Assembly: GCA_019247605.1 (NCBI GenBank)
Contig: JAFBAS010000090.1
Span: forward strand, 34,453-98,452
Length of the DNA stretch: 64,000 nucleotides
Direction of reading: 5' to 3'
Origin: Hyphomicrobiales bacterium
GTDB lineage: Bacteria; Pseudomonadota; Alphaproteobacteria; Rhizobiales; Beijerinckiaceae
Under the pieces are notes generated by a model, which was not told the DNA's origin, searched no databases, and saw only the letters and a program-made list of their open reading frames with translations. Of this stretch, positions 37,422-46,105 are shown one piece after another. The position numbers and the translations under genes were made by a program. Numbering within the stretch: position 1 is the first letter of the stretch; every line of letters starts with the position of its first letter.

Positions 37422-37431
37422 TGCGCCGTCC

Positions 37432-38838
37432 TCAAAATCTGAAATAGAGGAACGGGCTGAAAGTACCAGCGGCGATCCGCAGTACAGACAGCCAGAGAAG
37501 CGATGCGACGGCGATGTTGTCGGCCCACACCGCGCGAGACAAGGGCCGTAGCGCTCCTCGTGGCAAGGGAAACCCAAATACAGCCAGAATGCTTCCCAGG
37601 GTCAGGACGAAAGCCAGGTGAGCGTTCAGCGCTAACGTGAAAGCTGGGTTCGCGGCCGCTCCCTGATTGAGCGCAAGCATTCCACGCCAGATTGCGACGG
37701 CGTGGGGCAAGTCCGGCGCTCGGAAAAGAACCCAACCAAAGACCACCACGATCATTGCGTAGAGCCACGCCAAAGGCGCCGGCGCGACCGCCAGAATTCG
37801 CCCAAGACCCGCGCGCTCGAGCACCAGGAAAATTCCATGCCAGAGCCCCCAGAGCGCGAATGTCCAACCCGCACCGTGCCAAAGTCCACAAAGCAGAAAG
37901 ACGATGACGAGGTTGCGGTAAGTCCGCGCGGCGCCATGCCTGTTTCCGCCGAGCGGAATATACAAATAGTCGCGGAACCACGTCGACAGGCTGATGTGCC
38001 AACGCCGCCAGAACTCAGTAATGGATCGGGACGCGTAGGGAACGCGAAAGTTGCGCGGCAGCGCGAAACCGAAGACCATACCCAATCCCACGGCCATCGC
38101 CGAATAGCCCGCAAAATCAAAATAGAGCTGCAAAGTGTAGGCGAGCGCGCCGAGCCAAGCCTCAAAGGTTGGTGGGGCGGCGGCCTTGTCGAACACCGCG
38201 GAGACCGCGCCCGCAAGGGGATCTGCAAGGAGAAGCTTTTGAGACAGGCCGATGACGAAAATTCGCAATCCCGCCGACACGCGACCGAGGCTGAGATAAC
38301 GTTTGCTCAAGAGCCGCGCGATCGTTTTGTAGCGGACGATCGGGCCCGCGATGAGCTGAGGAAAAAGCGCAATGTAGAGCGCCACTTCCAAGAGGCTGCG
38401 GTTCGCGGGAAATCGCTTGCGGAACGTATCGATGAGGTAAGAGAGGCAGTGGAAGGTGATGAAGGAGATCCCAAGCGGTAGCGGGAGGTTGGGCTCCGGT
38501 ACCTCGACGCCGAGCGGCGCCAGGAATGTGTTCAGGATGCCGGCCGCGAAGTCCGCGTATTTGAAGATGCCGAGCAGTGCCAAGTTCATGAATACTGCCA
38601 GCGCCAGCGAAATCTTTCGCGCTGCGCGCCCGCGCATATCGATTGCGATCGCGGCCGCATAGTTCATCCCTATCATCGCCACCATCAGTACCAAGAAGCG
38701 CGGCTCCCCCCAGGCGTAAAAGACGAGCGATGCCAAAGTGAGCACCACGTTCTTCGTTCGCAGTCCGGGGACCGCGAAATAAGCGGCAATACAGGCTGGA
38801 AGAAAGAAGAACAGGAAAGTGGGTGAGGGAAAAAGCAT
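37432..38838 (-). CDS. MBOAT-family acyltransferase, AlgI-like
   Basis: A 468-residue polytopic membrane protein with about eleven helices. The MBOAT signature is clear: ITEFWRRWHISLSTWFRDYL and LLCGLWHGAGWTFALWGLWH, with the invariant His in the latter. AlgI-like members pass an acetyl group across the membrane for polysaccharide O-acetylation. It is paired with the AlgJ-like gene, so both likely acetylate a surface glycan, perhaps that built by the genes after 52695. Confidence 0.9.
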   Translation of the reverse strand: MLFPSPTFLFFFLPACIAAYFAVPGLRTKNVVLTLASLVFYAWGEPRFLVLMVAMIGMNYAAAIAIDMRGRAARKISLALAVFMNLALLGIFKYADFAAGILNTFLAPLGVEVPEPNLPLPLGISFITFHCLSYLIDTFRKRFPANRSLLEVALYIALFPQLIAGPIVRYKTIARLLSKRYLSLGRVSAGLRIFVIGLSQKLLLADPLAGAVSAVFDKAAAPPTFEAWLGALAYTLQLYFDFAGYSAMAVGLGMVFGFALPRNFRVPYASRSITEFWRRWHISLSTWFRDYLYIPLGGNRHGAARTYRNLVIVFLLCGLWHGAGWTFALWGLWHGIFLVLERAGLGRILAVAPAPLAWLYAMIVVVFGWVLFRAPDLPHAVAIWRGMLALNQGAAANPAFTLALNAHLAFVLTLGSILAVFGFPLPRGALRPLSRAVWADNIAVASLLWLSVLRIAAGTFSPFLYFRF

Positions 38839-39073
38839 TTCGCCTTGCCGGTTTGAGCGTCACACAAGATGAGCGCCCTAAGCAGCGCGCTTCAAATTCC
38901 AGGGCTCTGAAACCGCCGCGCCAGCGCAAACATCATCACGCCGATCGTGCGCCTCAGCCCGCCACTATTCGCACACCGACCTCAAGCCGTTCTGGAGCTC
39001 GACAGAAGACTCGAACGGCTATCTTGCAGCCCCGTCGCCCTATCCGGAGTTTTGCCTGATCGACATTACTTGG

Positions 39074-40123
39074 CTAAAACTTGAATCCAACACCTATAGC
39101 GGGCCCGATCTGAAGCATCTTGTAAGCATATCGAGCTTGTCCCGACCCTTGAGAGTAGTCGACGTAGAGGGCCCTGAATCCAACCAGGCCCGAATAGGTG
39201 ACGCCATTGCTCTGGGCAAAATCGAACGAATAGCCTCCGATGGCTTGCCAGGAGAATTTGCTGCCAACCCCGAAGCCTCCAACATCGCCACGCACGAAGA
39301 TGTTCTGGCCTGGCGCGATCTCGAACCTCGCTCGCGCACCGATCAGGGGGTCGGTCCAGTCAACGTTGCCCGACTTGGCGATGGCTAGACCGCGCGAGCC
39401 GATGACAAGATCGGCGAGGCTGAGACCGGCCGTCAAATTGAAGGACACATTGGTCTGTTGATACCAGTAGCGCGCGCCTGCGATCAAATCGATGGCGACC
39501 GGAATACCTGGATTGTCTCCGTGAGGCATGACGAAGCGCGCAGCTTCATATGTGCCGCCTGCTTCCGCAATCCCCATCCGGATCGTCACGTCGTGAGCGG
39601 TGCCGATCGCACCTGTGATCTGAGGTGAGAACCCGCGAACGCGGATCCTGTCTCCCGAAGCGTCCACCTTGGTCCACACCAGATCCGAGTAGACGCTGAA
39701 GGCGCCATACCGGGCTTCGAAATCGCCCATCAGCGCGACGGGAAAGTTGCCCTTGCCGACCGTTTTTTCCAGGAGCTTATCGAATGGCAGGTTCACATTG
39801 ACTGTCCGACCCTTGACTGTAGAGCTTCCGTAAAGCCCGGACAGCCAAGCATAAGGTATGACGCGGAAGGTCCAGCCGCTTGCGACTTCGGGTATGGGAG
39901 GAGATGCTTCTGGAACAGGCTGAAGATCCGCCGCTGTACCGGCACCCGTAGAAATTGCAAGGATGGAGAAAGCAAAGCCGAAACAACGAGCAAGGCTCAG
40001 TAAGGAGCGTTGCCAGGACTTTTGGGAAGTGATCGCGTTCGCGATCAGCCTTTTTGTACCGGTGCATACCACCTGCAGGGCGTATTTATTGCGCGAGGTG
40101 CGATTACGCGCGACAACGCTCAT
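39074..40123 (-). CDS. Outer-membrane beta-barrel protein
   Basis: A 349-residue protein. The export signal is long; the hydrophobic core LLSLARCFGFAFSILAIS is followed by a cleavage near TAADLQP. The mature part shows alternating strands with aromatic girdles (WTFRVIPYAWLSGLYG, GARYWYQQTNVSFNLTAGLS) and ends GVGFKF, the terminal Phe expected for outer-membrane proteins. Resembles uncharacterised porin-like rhizobial proteins. ATG at 40123 follows GGGAG. Confidence 0.75.
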   Translation of the reverse strand: MSVVARNRTSRNKYALQVVCTGTKRLIANAITSQKSWQRSLLSLARCFGFAFSILAISTGAGTAADLQPVPEASPPIPEVASGWTFRVIPYAWLSGLYGSSTVKGRTVNVNLPFDKLLEKTVGKGNFPVALMGDFEARYGAFSVYSDLVWTKVDASGDRIRVRGFSPQITGAIGTAHDVTIRMGIAEAGGTYEAARFVMPHGDNPGIPVAIDLIAGARYWYQQTNVSFNLTAGLSLADLVIGSRGLAIAKSGNVDWTDPLIGARARFEIAPGQNIFVRGDVGGFGVGSKFSWQAIGGYSFDFAQSNGVTYSGLVGFRALYVDYSQGSGQARYAYKMLQIGPAIGVGFKF

Positions 40124-40159
40124 TGGCTCTCCCACAGACCCCGTTGCGAACGCTGCCAT

Positions 40160-40622
40160 CCTAGTCGGATCAATTCGAGGATCAAGGATTGGACCAGCGT
40201 TACACCTGTGCAGAGGCAGGAATTACGCGGCATGTGACAAAAAATGCTTGTCTCGAGCAAACTCCGGAATGCATCAATAAGTTGAGCGAAGATGTTTGTT
40301 AATGCGCGAGCTTTGAATTGTTTGACTCAATCCTCCCATGGACCGTCCCGGTCGTGTGCCCAGCACAATGATAGGTGCAAGCCGCCGAACGCTTCACGTG
40401 AGGGGGCTCCGCGTCGTCGATTCAGCGCCGCCCCTGCTGTGACATCACGACAATCCGGATGATGGAGCAAATGGCCGGAAGCCTTGTTGCGTAATCGCCT
40501 GGAGGGTTGGGCGAGGCAGCGCACGATCATGCCGCAAACACGTGCGAAGGCCGATCCTGACAGCCCCGCAAACACTCATGTGGAAAAACTTAAAGGGCCC
40601 AGAGCGGCCTTTCGCCGTACTT
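40160..40622. other. Intergenic stretch with no supported gene
   Basis: 463 bp between the outer-membrane protein and the DUF4142 gene. Short open frames exist on both strands, but none has a ribosome-binding site plus a family-like sequence. Promoters of the barrel gene should lie at its left end. Confidence 0.4.
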
Positions 40623-41255
40623 TCAATTTGGAGACCGTGACGCGGACGCCATTGTCTCAGCCGCAAGTGTGGCCGAGAGAGCGCGCGCCATCTGCAGATG
40701 TTCGAATATGACCGGCAACTCGTCTGAGGCGAAGGCCTTCAGTTGCGCATCTTGCCCCGAGCCGATCTCGTATTCGAACAGCTGTGCCGTCGCTTGGTGG
40801 TCTGCAATTTGAGTATTGACGTATTCCTTGTCGAAGTTGGCGCCGCTTTCTGAGTCGAGTCTGGCCCGAATGGCTTTGTGATCGGGGTCGAGCTGGTCCG
40901 GAGGTAGGGCAACGTTTACGTGCGCTCCAAGACTTGAGAGACGATCATTCGCTGCGCTGTGATCGTGAATCATTCGTCGAGCGAAATTCTGGACAGCCTC
41001 GCTAGCGGCCTTCGTCTCGGCGAGCTTACCGAACTGCACTTCCGCCCGTCCGCCGAGAGCGGCAGCACGCAAAAACGCGCGATCCGGAACATTTGCCTGC
41101 CCAGGCGCCGGAACTCCAGGCACCGTTTCACGAGTATCTGAAGGAGATCCCGCCGGATTTCCCGGGGCCGGTTTGGCCGGATCCGTGCTTTGCGCGGCTG
41201 CGGCGTAAGCGCAGAGCGAGACGGCGAGCAACGACAACAATGGTAAGCGGGTCAT
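40623..41255 (-). CDS. Periplasmic DUF4142 protein
   Basis: A 210-residue protein. Signal peptide MTRLPLLSLLAVSLCAYAAA; a Pro-rich linker to about residue 55; then the helical DUF4142 domain (FLRAAALGGRAEVQFGKLAE, VQNFARRMIHDHSAANDRL, YVNTQIADHQATAQLFEYEI). The domain is common in alphaproteobacterial stress-related periplasmic proteins. A GGAGGGAG ribosome-binding site precedes ATG 41255. It is 63 bp upstream of the c-type cytochrome stop on the same strand. Confidence 0.82.
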   Translation of the reverse strand: MTRLPLLSLLAVSLCAYAAAAQSTDPAKPAPGNPAGSPSDTRETVPGVPAPGQANVPDRAFLRAAALGGRAEVQFGKLAETKAASEAVQNFARRMIHDHSAANDRLSSLGAHVNVALPPDQLDPDHKAIRARLDSESGANFDKEYVNTQIADHQATAQLFEYEIGSGQDAQLKAFASDELPVIFEHLQMARALSATLAAETMASASRSPN

Positions 41256-41318
41256 GCAACAACTCCCTCCGGCGATGCCTCCTATCCTGCTGGCGCGGGT
41301 CCGTTTACCAGCGAGGCA

Positions 41319-42713
41319 TCAGAGCGTGAGCAAGTAAGCGACCAGATTCTCCTTTTCGGGCTGGGAGAGCTTGAGCCCGAGCACGAGATTGAAGAATTCG
41401 ACCGTGTCGGCGAGCGTAAGCAGACGCCCGTCATGTAGGTAAGGCGGGGAATCCTTTATCCCTCTCAGTGTCAATGTCTTGATCGGGCCATCGGGTAAGA
41501 TGACCAGCCCGTTTCGAGTTTGGCCGATCCGATAAAACCGCTCAAGCTGCAGGTCGTGCATGTTGTTGTCCATGAATGCCGTCTCGGGAACATGGCAGGA
41601 CGAGCATCGCCCCTTGCCCATGAACAACTGTTCCCCTGCGAGCTCCTGCGGGGTCGCTTTCATCGGATCGAGATGGCCCGTCGGATCGAGTTTCGGAGCG
41701 GGGGGAAAATCAATTATGTTCTGCATCTGCGCCATCATCGGCACCTGATCGAAGCGATTAGGGAGATGCACGCCTTTGCGCTGCGCGCTCATCTGATCCC
41801 CATTGAAATACGCTGTGCGTTGTTCGAATTGCGAAAAGTCTTCGACCGAACGTAGCGAGCGCTTGGAGCCGTGGATCTGCTGGTTGAATAAGCCCCGCAG
41901 GCTCACCGTATCCAGGCGGAAGCGCGCCGCCTGCGGGCGTACATCGGGCGTCTGATGAAATGCACCGTTCGTGTGAAAATTCGCATGACAGTCCAGGCAG
42001 GTGACGCCGAGGCTCTGATCTGCGCTTTTGCGGTCTTCTGTTTGATTAAATTCCTCTTGCGGAAACGGCGTGAGCAACAACCGCATTCCTTCGAGCTGCA
42101 CGGGTGTCAGGATGCCCACGAACAGTTCATAGAAGTTTTTGATGGTGACAAGCTGTCCACGCGAAACGTCGCCGAGCTCCGGATGGGTCGTCAGAAAAAT
42201 CGGCGCGGGAAATTCCGGGGTGAAGTGGTCCGGCAGATCGAAGTCGACATCGAAGCGGCGCAAGTTGCGCTGTTCTTGCCGCTGGATTTCATCGATCTCC
42301 TCATTTGGAAAAACTTGACCTCCGGTGGCCTGCTTCACGTGGGGCAAAGGAAAAAAGCCTTCTGGCAAAACGCCCCGCTCGCGAATTTCATCGGGCGACA
42401 ACTTTGCGAGGCTGTCCCAAGTCACACCGGATGGAAGCTTCACCCGGACGCCGCCTTGGACCGTCTTGCGTCCTCCTGACATCAAGACATTCGGGACCGC
42501 TCGATCTGAGAGATCATAACGTTCCTCGAGCAAATGGCGCTGGCGCTGCATGACCTGAGGCTTTTGCGCCTCATCATCGCCTTTCACCTCATCGAACGGT
42601 GCCGCGGGCAAAGGACGGTAAGAGCCGTCGGGCGGCAGAGAAGCCGCGAAGGCGCCGACCGCACAGACGAGAAACCCGAACAAGCATGAAACTGCCGGCG
42701 AATGGGACCGCAT
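41319..42713 (-). CDS. Di-heme cytochrome c peroxidase/MauG-like protein
   Basis: A 464-residue exported protein. The signal peptide ends near AFAASL. Two CxxCH heme-binding motifs are seen, CLDCH (about residue 228) and CSSCH (about residue 370), separated by the spacing of bacterial di-heme peroxidases. The C-terminal SPPYLHDGRLLTLADTVEFFN matches that family. It should reduce peroxide in the periplasm or modify a protein. GGAGGCCACCG precedes ATG 42713. Confidence 0.85.
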   Translation of the reverse strand: MRSHSPAVSCLFGFLVCAVGAFAASLPPDGSYRPLPAAPFDEVKGDDEAQKPQVMQRQRHLLEERYDLSDRAVPNVLMSGGRKTVQGGVRVKLPSGVTWDSLAKLSPDEIRERGVLPEGFFPLPHVKQATGGQVFPNEEIDEIQRQEQRNLRRFDVDFDLPDHFTPEFPAPIFLTTHPELGDVSRGQLVTIKNFYELFVGILTPVQLEGMRLLLTPFPQEEFNQTEDRKSADQSLGVTCLDCHANFHTNGAFHQTPDVRPQAARFRLDTVSLRGLFNQQIHGSKRSLRSVEDFSQFEQRTAYFNGDQMSAQRKGVHLPNRFDQVPMMAQMQNIIDFPPAPKLDPTGHLDPMKATPQELAGEQLFMGKGRCSSCHVPETAFMDNNMHDLQLERFYRIGQTRNGLVILPDGPIKTLTLRGIKDSPPYLHDGRLLTLADTVEFFNLVLGLKLSQPEKENLVAYLLTL

Positions 42714-43052
42714 CGGTGGCCTCCGGATCGAGAACCGTGCCAAGCCGGAATGCGAACCAATCGCGCATCCCAACCGAAGTTCCGCCGTTTCAGGATTTAT
42801 CGGGCCGTTTGAGTTGCTCACCTTTGCCAGAGAAGGCGGTCGTCTTCACTGGAGGCGCGCAGCGGCGAGGGCGCAGGGCCGTGACGGTTGGCGATTACTT
42901 GCGTTCAGGGAACGACACGCATGTCCATGCCGACGTCGGGCACATGGTAACCATCGAATGGTACACCGACCTTCCGCCCCCTTTGACGAATTGCAATTAT
43001 CGGTTCACCATGGGGATGCAAGCGATGGCGCGCCGCACCCGAAGGATATCTC
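42714..43052. other. Divergent intergenic region
   Basis: 339 bp between the di-heme protein and the small secreted protein. Open frames cross it, but none has a ribosome-binding site or family-like sequence. TTGACG at 42983 is a possible -35 box for the plus-strand gene; no matching -10 is convincing. Confidence 0.35.
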
Positions 43053-43412
43053 ATGCGCGTTTCCTCGCTCCTGGCCCTCTCGGTCCTTGTTGCCGGCGCT
43101 CTCAGCACCGTTGCGGCCGATGCAGCGAGCCAGCATCGCTACCGACACCGGGCGCCCCTGGATTCGCCGCTCATCGTCCAGGTGCCGCCGCGCAGCTTCC
43201 TCGATCCCGGCCCGGCGGTGCCCGTCGGGTCGCTATCGAAATACGTCTACGCATCGCAGTATCATTACAGTTGGCCCTACTCCTACACCAACCACTATGG
43301 CCATCCGCCGCTTCCACGATGCGGCGTCGAATCCGAGCACATGTATCAGTGCCCGTCCTCAATCGTCCCGTTTGCGAACGGCCTGGACTTCGGACCGCTC
43401 AGCGGACCGTAA
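43053..43412 (+). CDS. Small secreted protein of unknown function
   Basis: A 119-residue protein with a Sec signal peptide (MRVSSLLALSVLVAGALSTV, cleaved near ADAAS). The mature part is rich in His, Tyr and Pro (ASQYHYSWPYSYTNHYGHPP) and has two Cys that could form a disulfide. CGAAGGATATCTC precedes the ATG. No family recognised. Confidence 0.65.
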   Translation: MRVSSLLALSVLVAGALSTVAADAASQHRYRHRAPLDSPLIVQVPPRSFLDPGPAVPVGSLSKYVYASQYHYSWPYSYTNHYGHPPLPRCGVESEHMYQCPSSIVPFANGLDFGPLSGP

Positions 43413-43472
43413 GGTACTCGTAAAACCCCGCACGGCGGCCTGCAAACTCGGGTTTAAAGGCGCGTTTGAACC

Positions 43473-43571
43473 CTATCCATGTTGAATGGCATTGAGAACC
43501 GCTTTGGACGATATGCAGCGCGCCGCGAGCTGATCTTCGACCATCTCCTCACGGAGCTTCGAAAGATTCAT
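43473..43571 (-). pseudogene. Probable remnant of pcm (protein-L-isoaspartate methyltransferase) N-terminus
   Basis: A 32-codon frame from ATG 43571 (another ATG at 43574) to TAG, reading LREEMVEDQLAARCISSKAV. The pattern MVxxQLxARxIxxxxVLxAI is the N-terminus of Pcm, after which the catalytic domain is missing altogether. AAAGGACGG precedes the ATG. It is either a decayed pcm fragment or a coincidental short frame; the first is favoured for its motif. Confidence 0.45.
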
Positions 43572-43609
43572 CATTGACCCGTCCTTTGGTCCAGCAATCC
43601 GGCACCGAG

Positions 43610-43960
43610 TCAGATCACAACCGCCGCGATCAATAACAACTGCCCGTCCTTATTGATCACGGCTGCGAGCACGTCGGAAGAGGGCAGATCATTTGCGTGT
43701 AGGACGGCGGCAGCCGAGGGGAGGCTTTTGATAGATTGCCGCAAAGCACGGATCTGATCGTCGCCCATACGGATGACCGCCGCGTAGACCTGTTCCTGCG
43801 CTTCCTTTGGCAAGATTTCAATCTTAACGACGGCAACTTCATTGATCGAGAAAGAGGAAACACTCGTCATACGCGGAGTTTGAATCACGTCTGACTTGTG
43901 CGGACCAGCATGAGTTAGCCAGAGCGCCGCGCATGCAAAGAAAAACGCCCTGTTGCGCAT
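43610..43960 (-). CDS. Small secreted protein of unknown function
   Basis: A 116-residue protein. N-terminal export segment MRNRAFFFACAALWLTHAG; the rest is helical with no recognised domain (VKIEILPKEAQEQVYAAVIR) and ends hydrophobic (LLLIAAVVI). AGGAGGCGCAC precedes the ATG, a strong argument for translation. It stands alone. Confidence 0.6.
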   Translation of the reverse strand: MRNRAFFFACAALWLTHAGPHKSDVIQTPRMTSVSSFSINEVAVVKIEILPKEAQEQVYAAVIRMGDDQIRALRQSIKSLPSAAAVLHANDLPSSDVLAAVINKDGQLLLIAAVVI

Positions 43961-44716
43961 GTGCGCCTCCTGTGACCGGCGTCCGAAACTGACGCAAGGC
44001 TATGAAGGTCGCAGGGCCTGCGAAATTCCATGCCGTTCCGTAAGGGATGAGACTTAAGTAGAGTTGCGTATGCTAACTTCGATCTTTTCTGCGATCACGC
44101 AGTAGGCGCTCCCCCGTAGCGGCGGAAAGATCACCGGCATCCATGCCGAGCGCTAGACTAATGGGGATCTTGACCTGGTGTCGCAGCGGGACCGGAACAT
44201 CTTGCGCGCCAGCCACGCCGTGCCCTTTGCCGCAAGCATGACGCCTACGGCCCAGATGCGTAGCACGCCAGTTCGACGGATGTGTGATGTGTCGTTGGCT
44301 TGGATTGGCTTGCCATCGCTCATCTGCCCCCTTTCGTGGCCTGCACTTTAACAAGATTGGCACCCACCCAGAGACGGCCATCACCAATGGGAGCCGTCCC
44401 TGCGGACCCTTCGGCTCGCATCGCGTCGGACGAACGCAAGCACGCCTTCCCGCCAAAATCTTCAAGGTGGTATTGTGCAGCAGTTGACACCGCACAGCTG
44501 GCAGTCGATCTAAGGCCTGCCGGAACCTGAAGAACTAAGGAACGTGGAGGAAGAGGTTTCTAAGGCCATCCTGGACACCCTGACTGTCAGGCATGGTCGC
44601 TCCACAAAAGCACGACGCGCCGGAATGGCTCGGACAGGGTGGTTGCTATCGTTTGAGTTGCCAAAAACCGAAACCGGAAAAACGTACGAATTTGATATTT
44701 TTACAATTGTTTGTTT
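43961..44716. other. Gene-poor region before tRNA-Arg
   Basis: About 756 bp. It contains only the candidate small frame at 44153-44323. Longer frames on both strands lack ribosome-binding sites and family-like sequence. The base composition drops in GC near 44680-44720, next to the tRNA 3' end. Confidence 0.4.
44153..44323 (-). CDS. Candidate small membrane protein, 56 residues
   Basis: ATG at 44323 is preceded by AAAGGGGGCAG, a good ribosome-binding site. The 56-residue product has one hydrophobic stretch (VLRIWAVGVMLAAKGTAWL, about residues 20-38) and a basic C-terminus. No family is recognised; it could be a spurious frame. Confidence 0.35.
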   Translation of the reverse strand: MSDGKPIQANDTSHIRRTGVLRIWAVGVMLAAKGTAWLARKMFRSRCDTRSRSPLV

Positions 44717-44793
44717 TGGCGCGCCCGAAAGGATTCGAACCTCTGACCCCCAGATTCGTAGTCTGGTGCTCTATCCAGCTGAGCTACGGGCGC
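44717..44793 (-). tRNA. tRNA-Arg (anticodon ACG)
   Basis: 77 nt with the CCA end encoded. The acceptor stem is GCGCCCG/CGGGCGC, the D-arm region is TAGCTCAGCTGGATAGAGCA, the anticodon loop CTACGAA sits in stem CCAGA/TCTGG and the T-arm contains GGTTCGAATCC. ACG (read as ICG after deamination) decodes CGN arginine codons. Confidence 0.95.
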
Positions 44794-44891
44794 GCATGCG
44801 CGAGATCGCGCGAGGGAGCGAAGCCATTACCGGAGGAAAAACGGATATTCAAGCCCTTGGCTTATTCGCTTCGTATCCGCTCCTCGAATGA

Positions 44892-45899
44892 TCAGGCCGC
44901 CTTCTCCTGCGCTGTCGGCTGATGCCAGCGCGTAACACAGGCAAGCGCGGCCTCGAGAACCTCAGGACCAGCTCCCGGCCTCCTCGCCTCGCTTGCAAGA
45001 AGGCGCCGAAAGGCGCGCGCGCCGGGAACGCCCTGGAAAAGACCCAACATGTGACGGGTCATCCGATGCGCGGGTATCCCGGTCGCAGCAAGGCGCGCAA
45101 GATGAGCGCCCATGGCCTGAGCCGCCTCGAACGCATCCGCGACCGGCGGCTCTTGGCCGAAAAGCTCCCGGTCGACGTCGATGAGGAGGGCCGGGTTCTG
45201 ATACGCGGCGCGGCCGAGCATCACACCATCGACATGGACGAGATGCGCCTTGGCTTCGGCGAGTGTCGAAACCCCGCCATTGATCACCACGGGGACGCAG
45301 GGCAGGCGAGCTTTCAGCCGGTAGACACGCTCATGATCGAGAGGCGGAACTTCCCGGTTCTCTTTCGGTGACAAGCCTTTGAGCCAAGCCTTGCGCGCAT
45401 GCACGATGATCGCGTCCACGCCGGCAGCGGCCGCGTCGTCGGCAAGACGGTCGAGTGCTTCCTCCGTGTCCTGCTCGTCGACGCCCAACCTGCATTTCAC
45501 GGTGACCGGTATCGAGACGACTGCCTTCATGGCAGCGATGCAGTCGCCGACCAGTGCCGGCTCACGCATGAGGCAGGCCCCAAAACGCCCGTTTTGCACG
45601 CGATCCGAGGGGCAACCCACATTGAGGTTGATCTCGCGATACCCCGCCCCTTCTCCAAAGCGCGCCGCAAGTGCAAGCTCTTCAGGCTCGGCACCGCCGA
45701 TCTGGAGCGCCAAGGGCTGCTCTTGCGCCTCGAAGGCAAGGAGCTTTTGGCGAGGCCCGTGGATGAGAGCTGCCGCGGTGACCATCTCGGTATAGAGGCG
45801 GGCCTCGCGCGTCATGACGCGATGGAAAAGATGGCAAAAACTGTCCGTCCAGTCCATCATGGGCGCAATGCTGAAGCGGAAGGCGCGATCGTTTCTCAT
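44892..45899 (-). CDS. dusA: tRNA-dihydrouridine synthase A
   Basis: A 335-residue FMN enzyme that reduces uridines in the tRNA D-loop. Recognised by SIAPMMDWTDSFCHLFHR, the catalytic Cys in LNVGCPSDRVQNGRFGACL, HARKAWLKGLSPKENR and VINGGV. ATG at 45899 is chosen; the frame runs 12 codons further to a TTG. The gene is 99 bp upstream of the tRNA-Arg, same strand. Confidence 0.92.
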   Translation of the reverse strand: MRNDRAFRFSIAPMMDWTDSFCHLFHRVMTREARLYTEMVTAAALIHGPRQKLLAFEAQEQPLALQIGGAEPEELALAARFGEGAGYREINLNVGCPSDRVQNGRFGACLMREPALVGDCIAAMKAVVSIPVTVKCRLGVDEQDTEEALDRLADDAAAAGVDAIIVHARKAWLKGLSPKENREVPPLDHERVYRLKARLPCVPVVINGGVSTLAEAKAHLVHVDGVMLGRAAYQNPALLIDVDRELFGQEPPVADAFEAAQAMGAHLARLAATGIPAHRMTRHMLGLFQGVPGARAFRRLLASEARRPGAGPEVLEAALACVTRWHQPTAQEKAA

Positions 45900-46105
45900 C
45901 AACTCGAAACCGGTGGCTTGCGGTTCCTCCTGCAAATGGCGCCGTCCATATCACAAAAAAATGTTTGAGCCTCTTTCATCAAGAGGAGAAATGGCCGGCT
46001 GACCCGCAGGTGTCAAACCCAGCGATTGACGTGCTTTCGCTTGCTGTTCCATATCGAGCGCGCCGGCGCCGTGCCGGTCCAGCGATATGCGAAGGCGTAG
46101 TCCGA

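Noticed and set aside
42599..43423. Long plus-strand frame crossing the divergent region before 43053
   Set aside because: It starts antisense inside the cytochrome gene, has no ribosome-binding site and runs out of frame through the small secreted protein gene, which has its own ribosome-binding site and signal peptide.
44073..44495. 140-codon open frame on the minus strand in the gene-poor region
   Set aside because: Low-complexity Arg/His/Pro-rich composition, no ribosome-binding site and no family motif; a shorter frame with a good ribosome-binding site (44153-44323) overlaps it in another frame.
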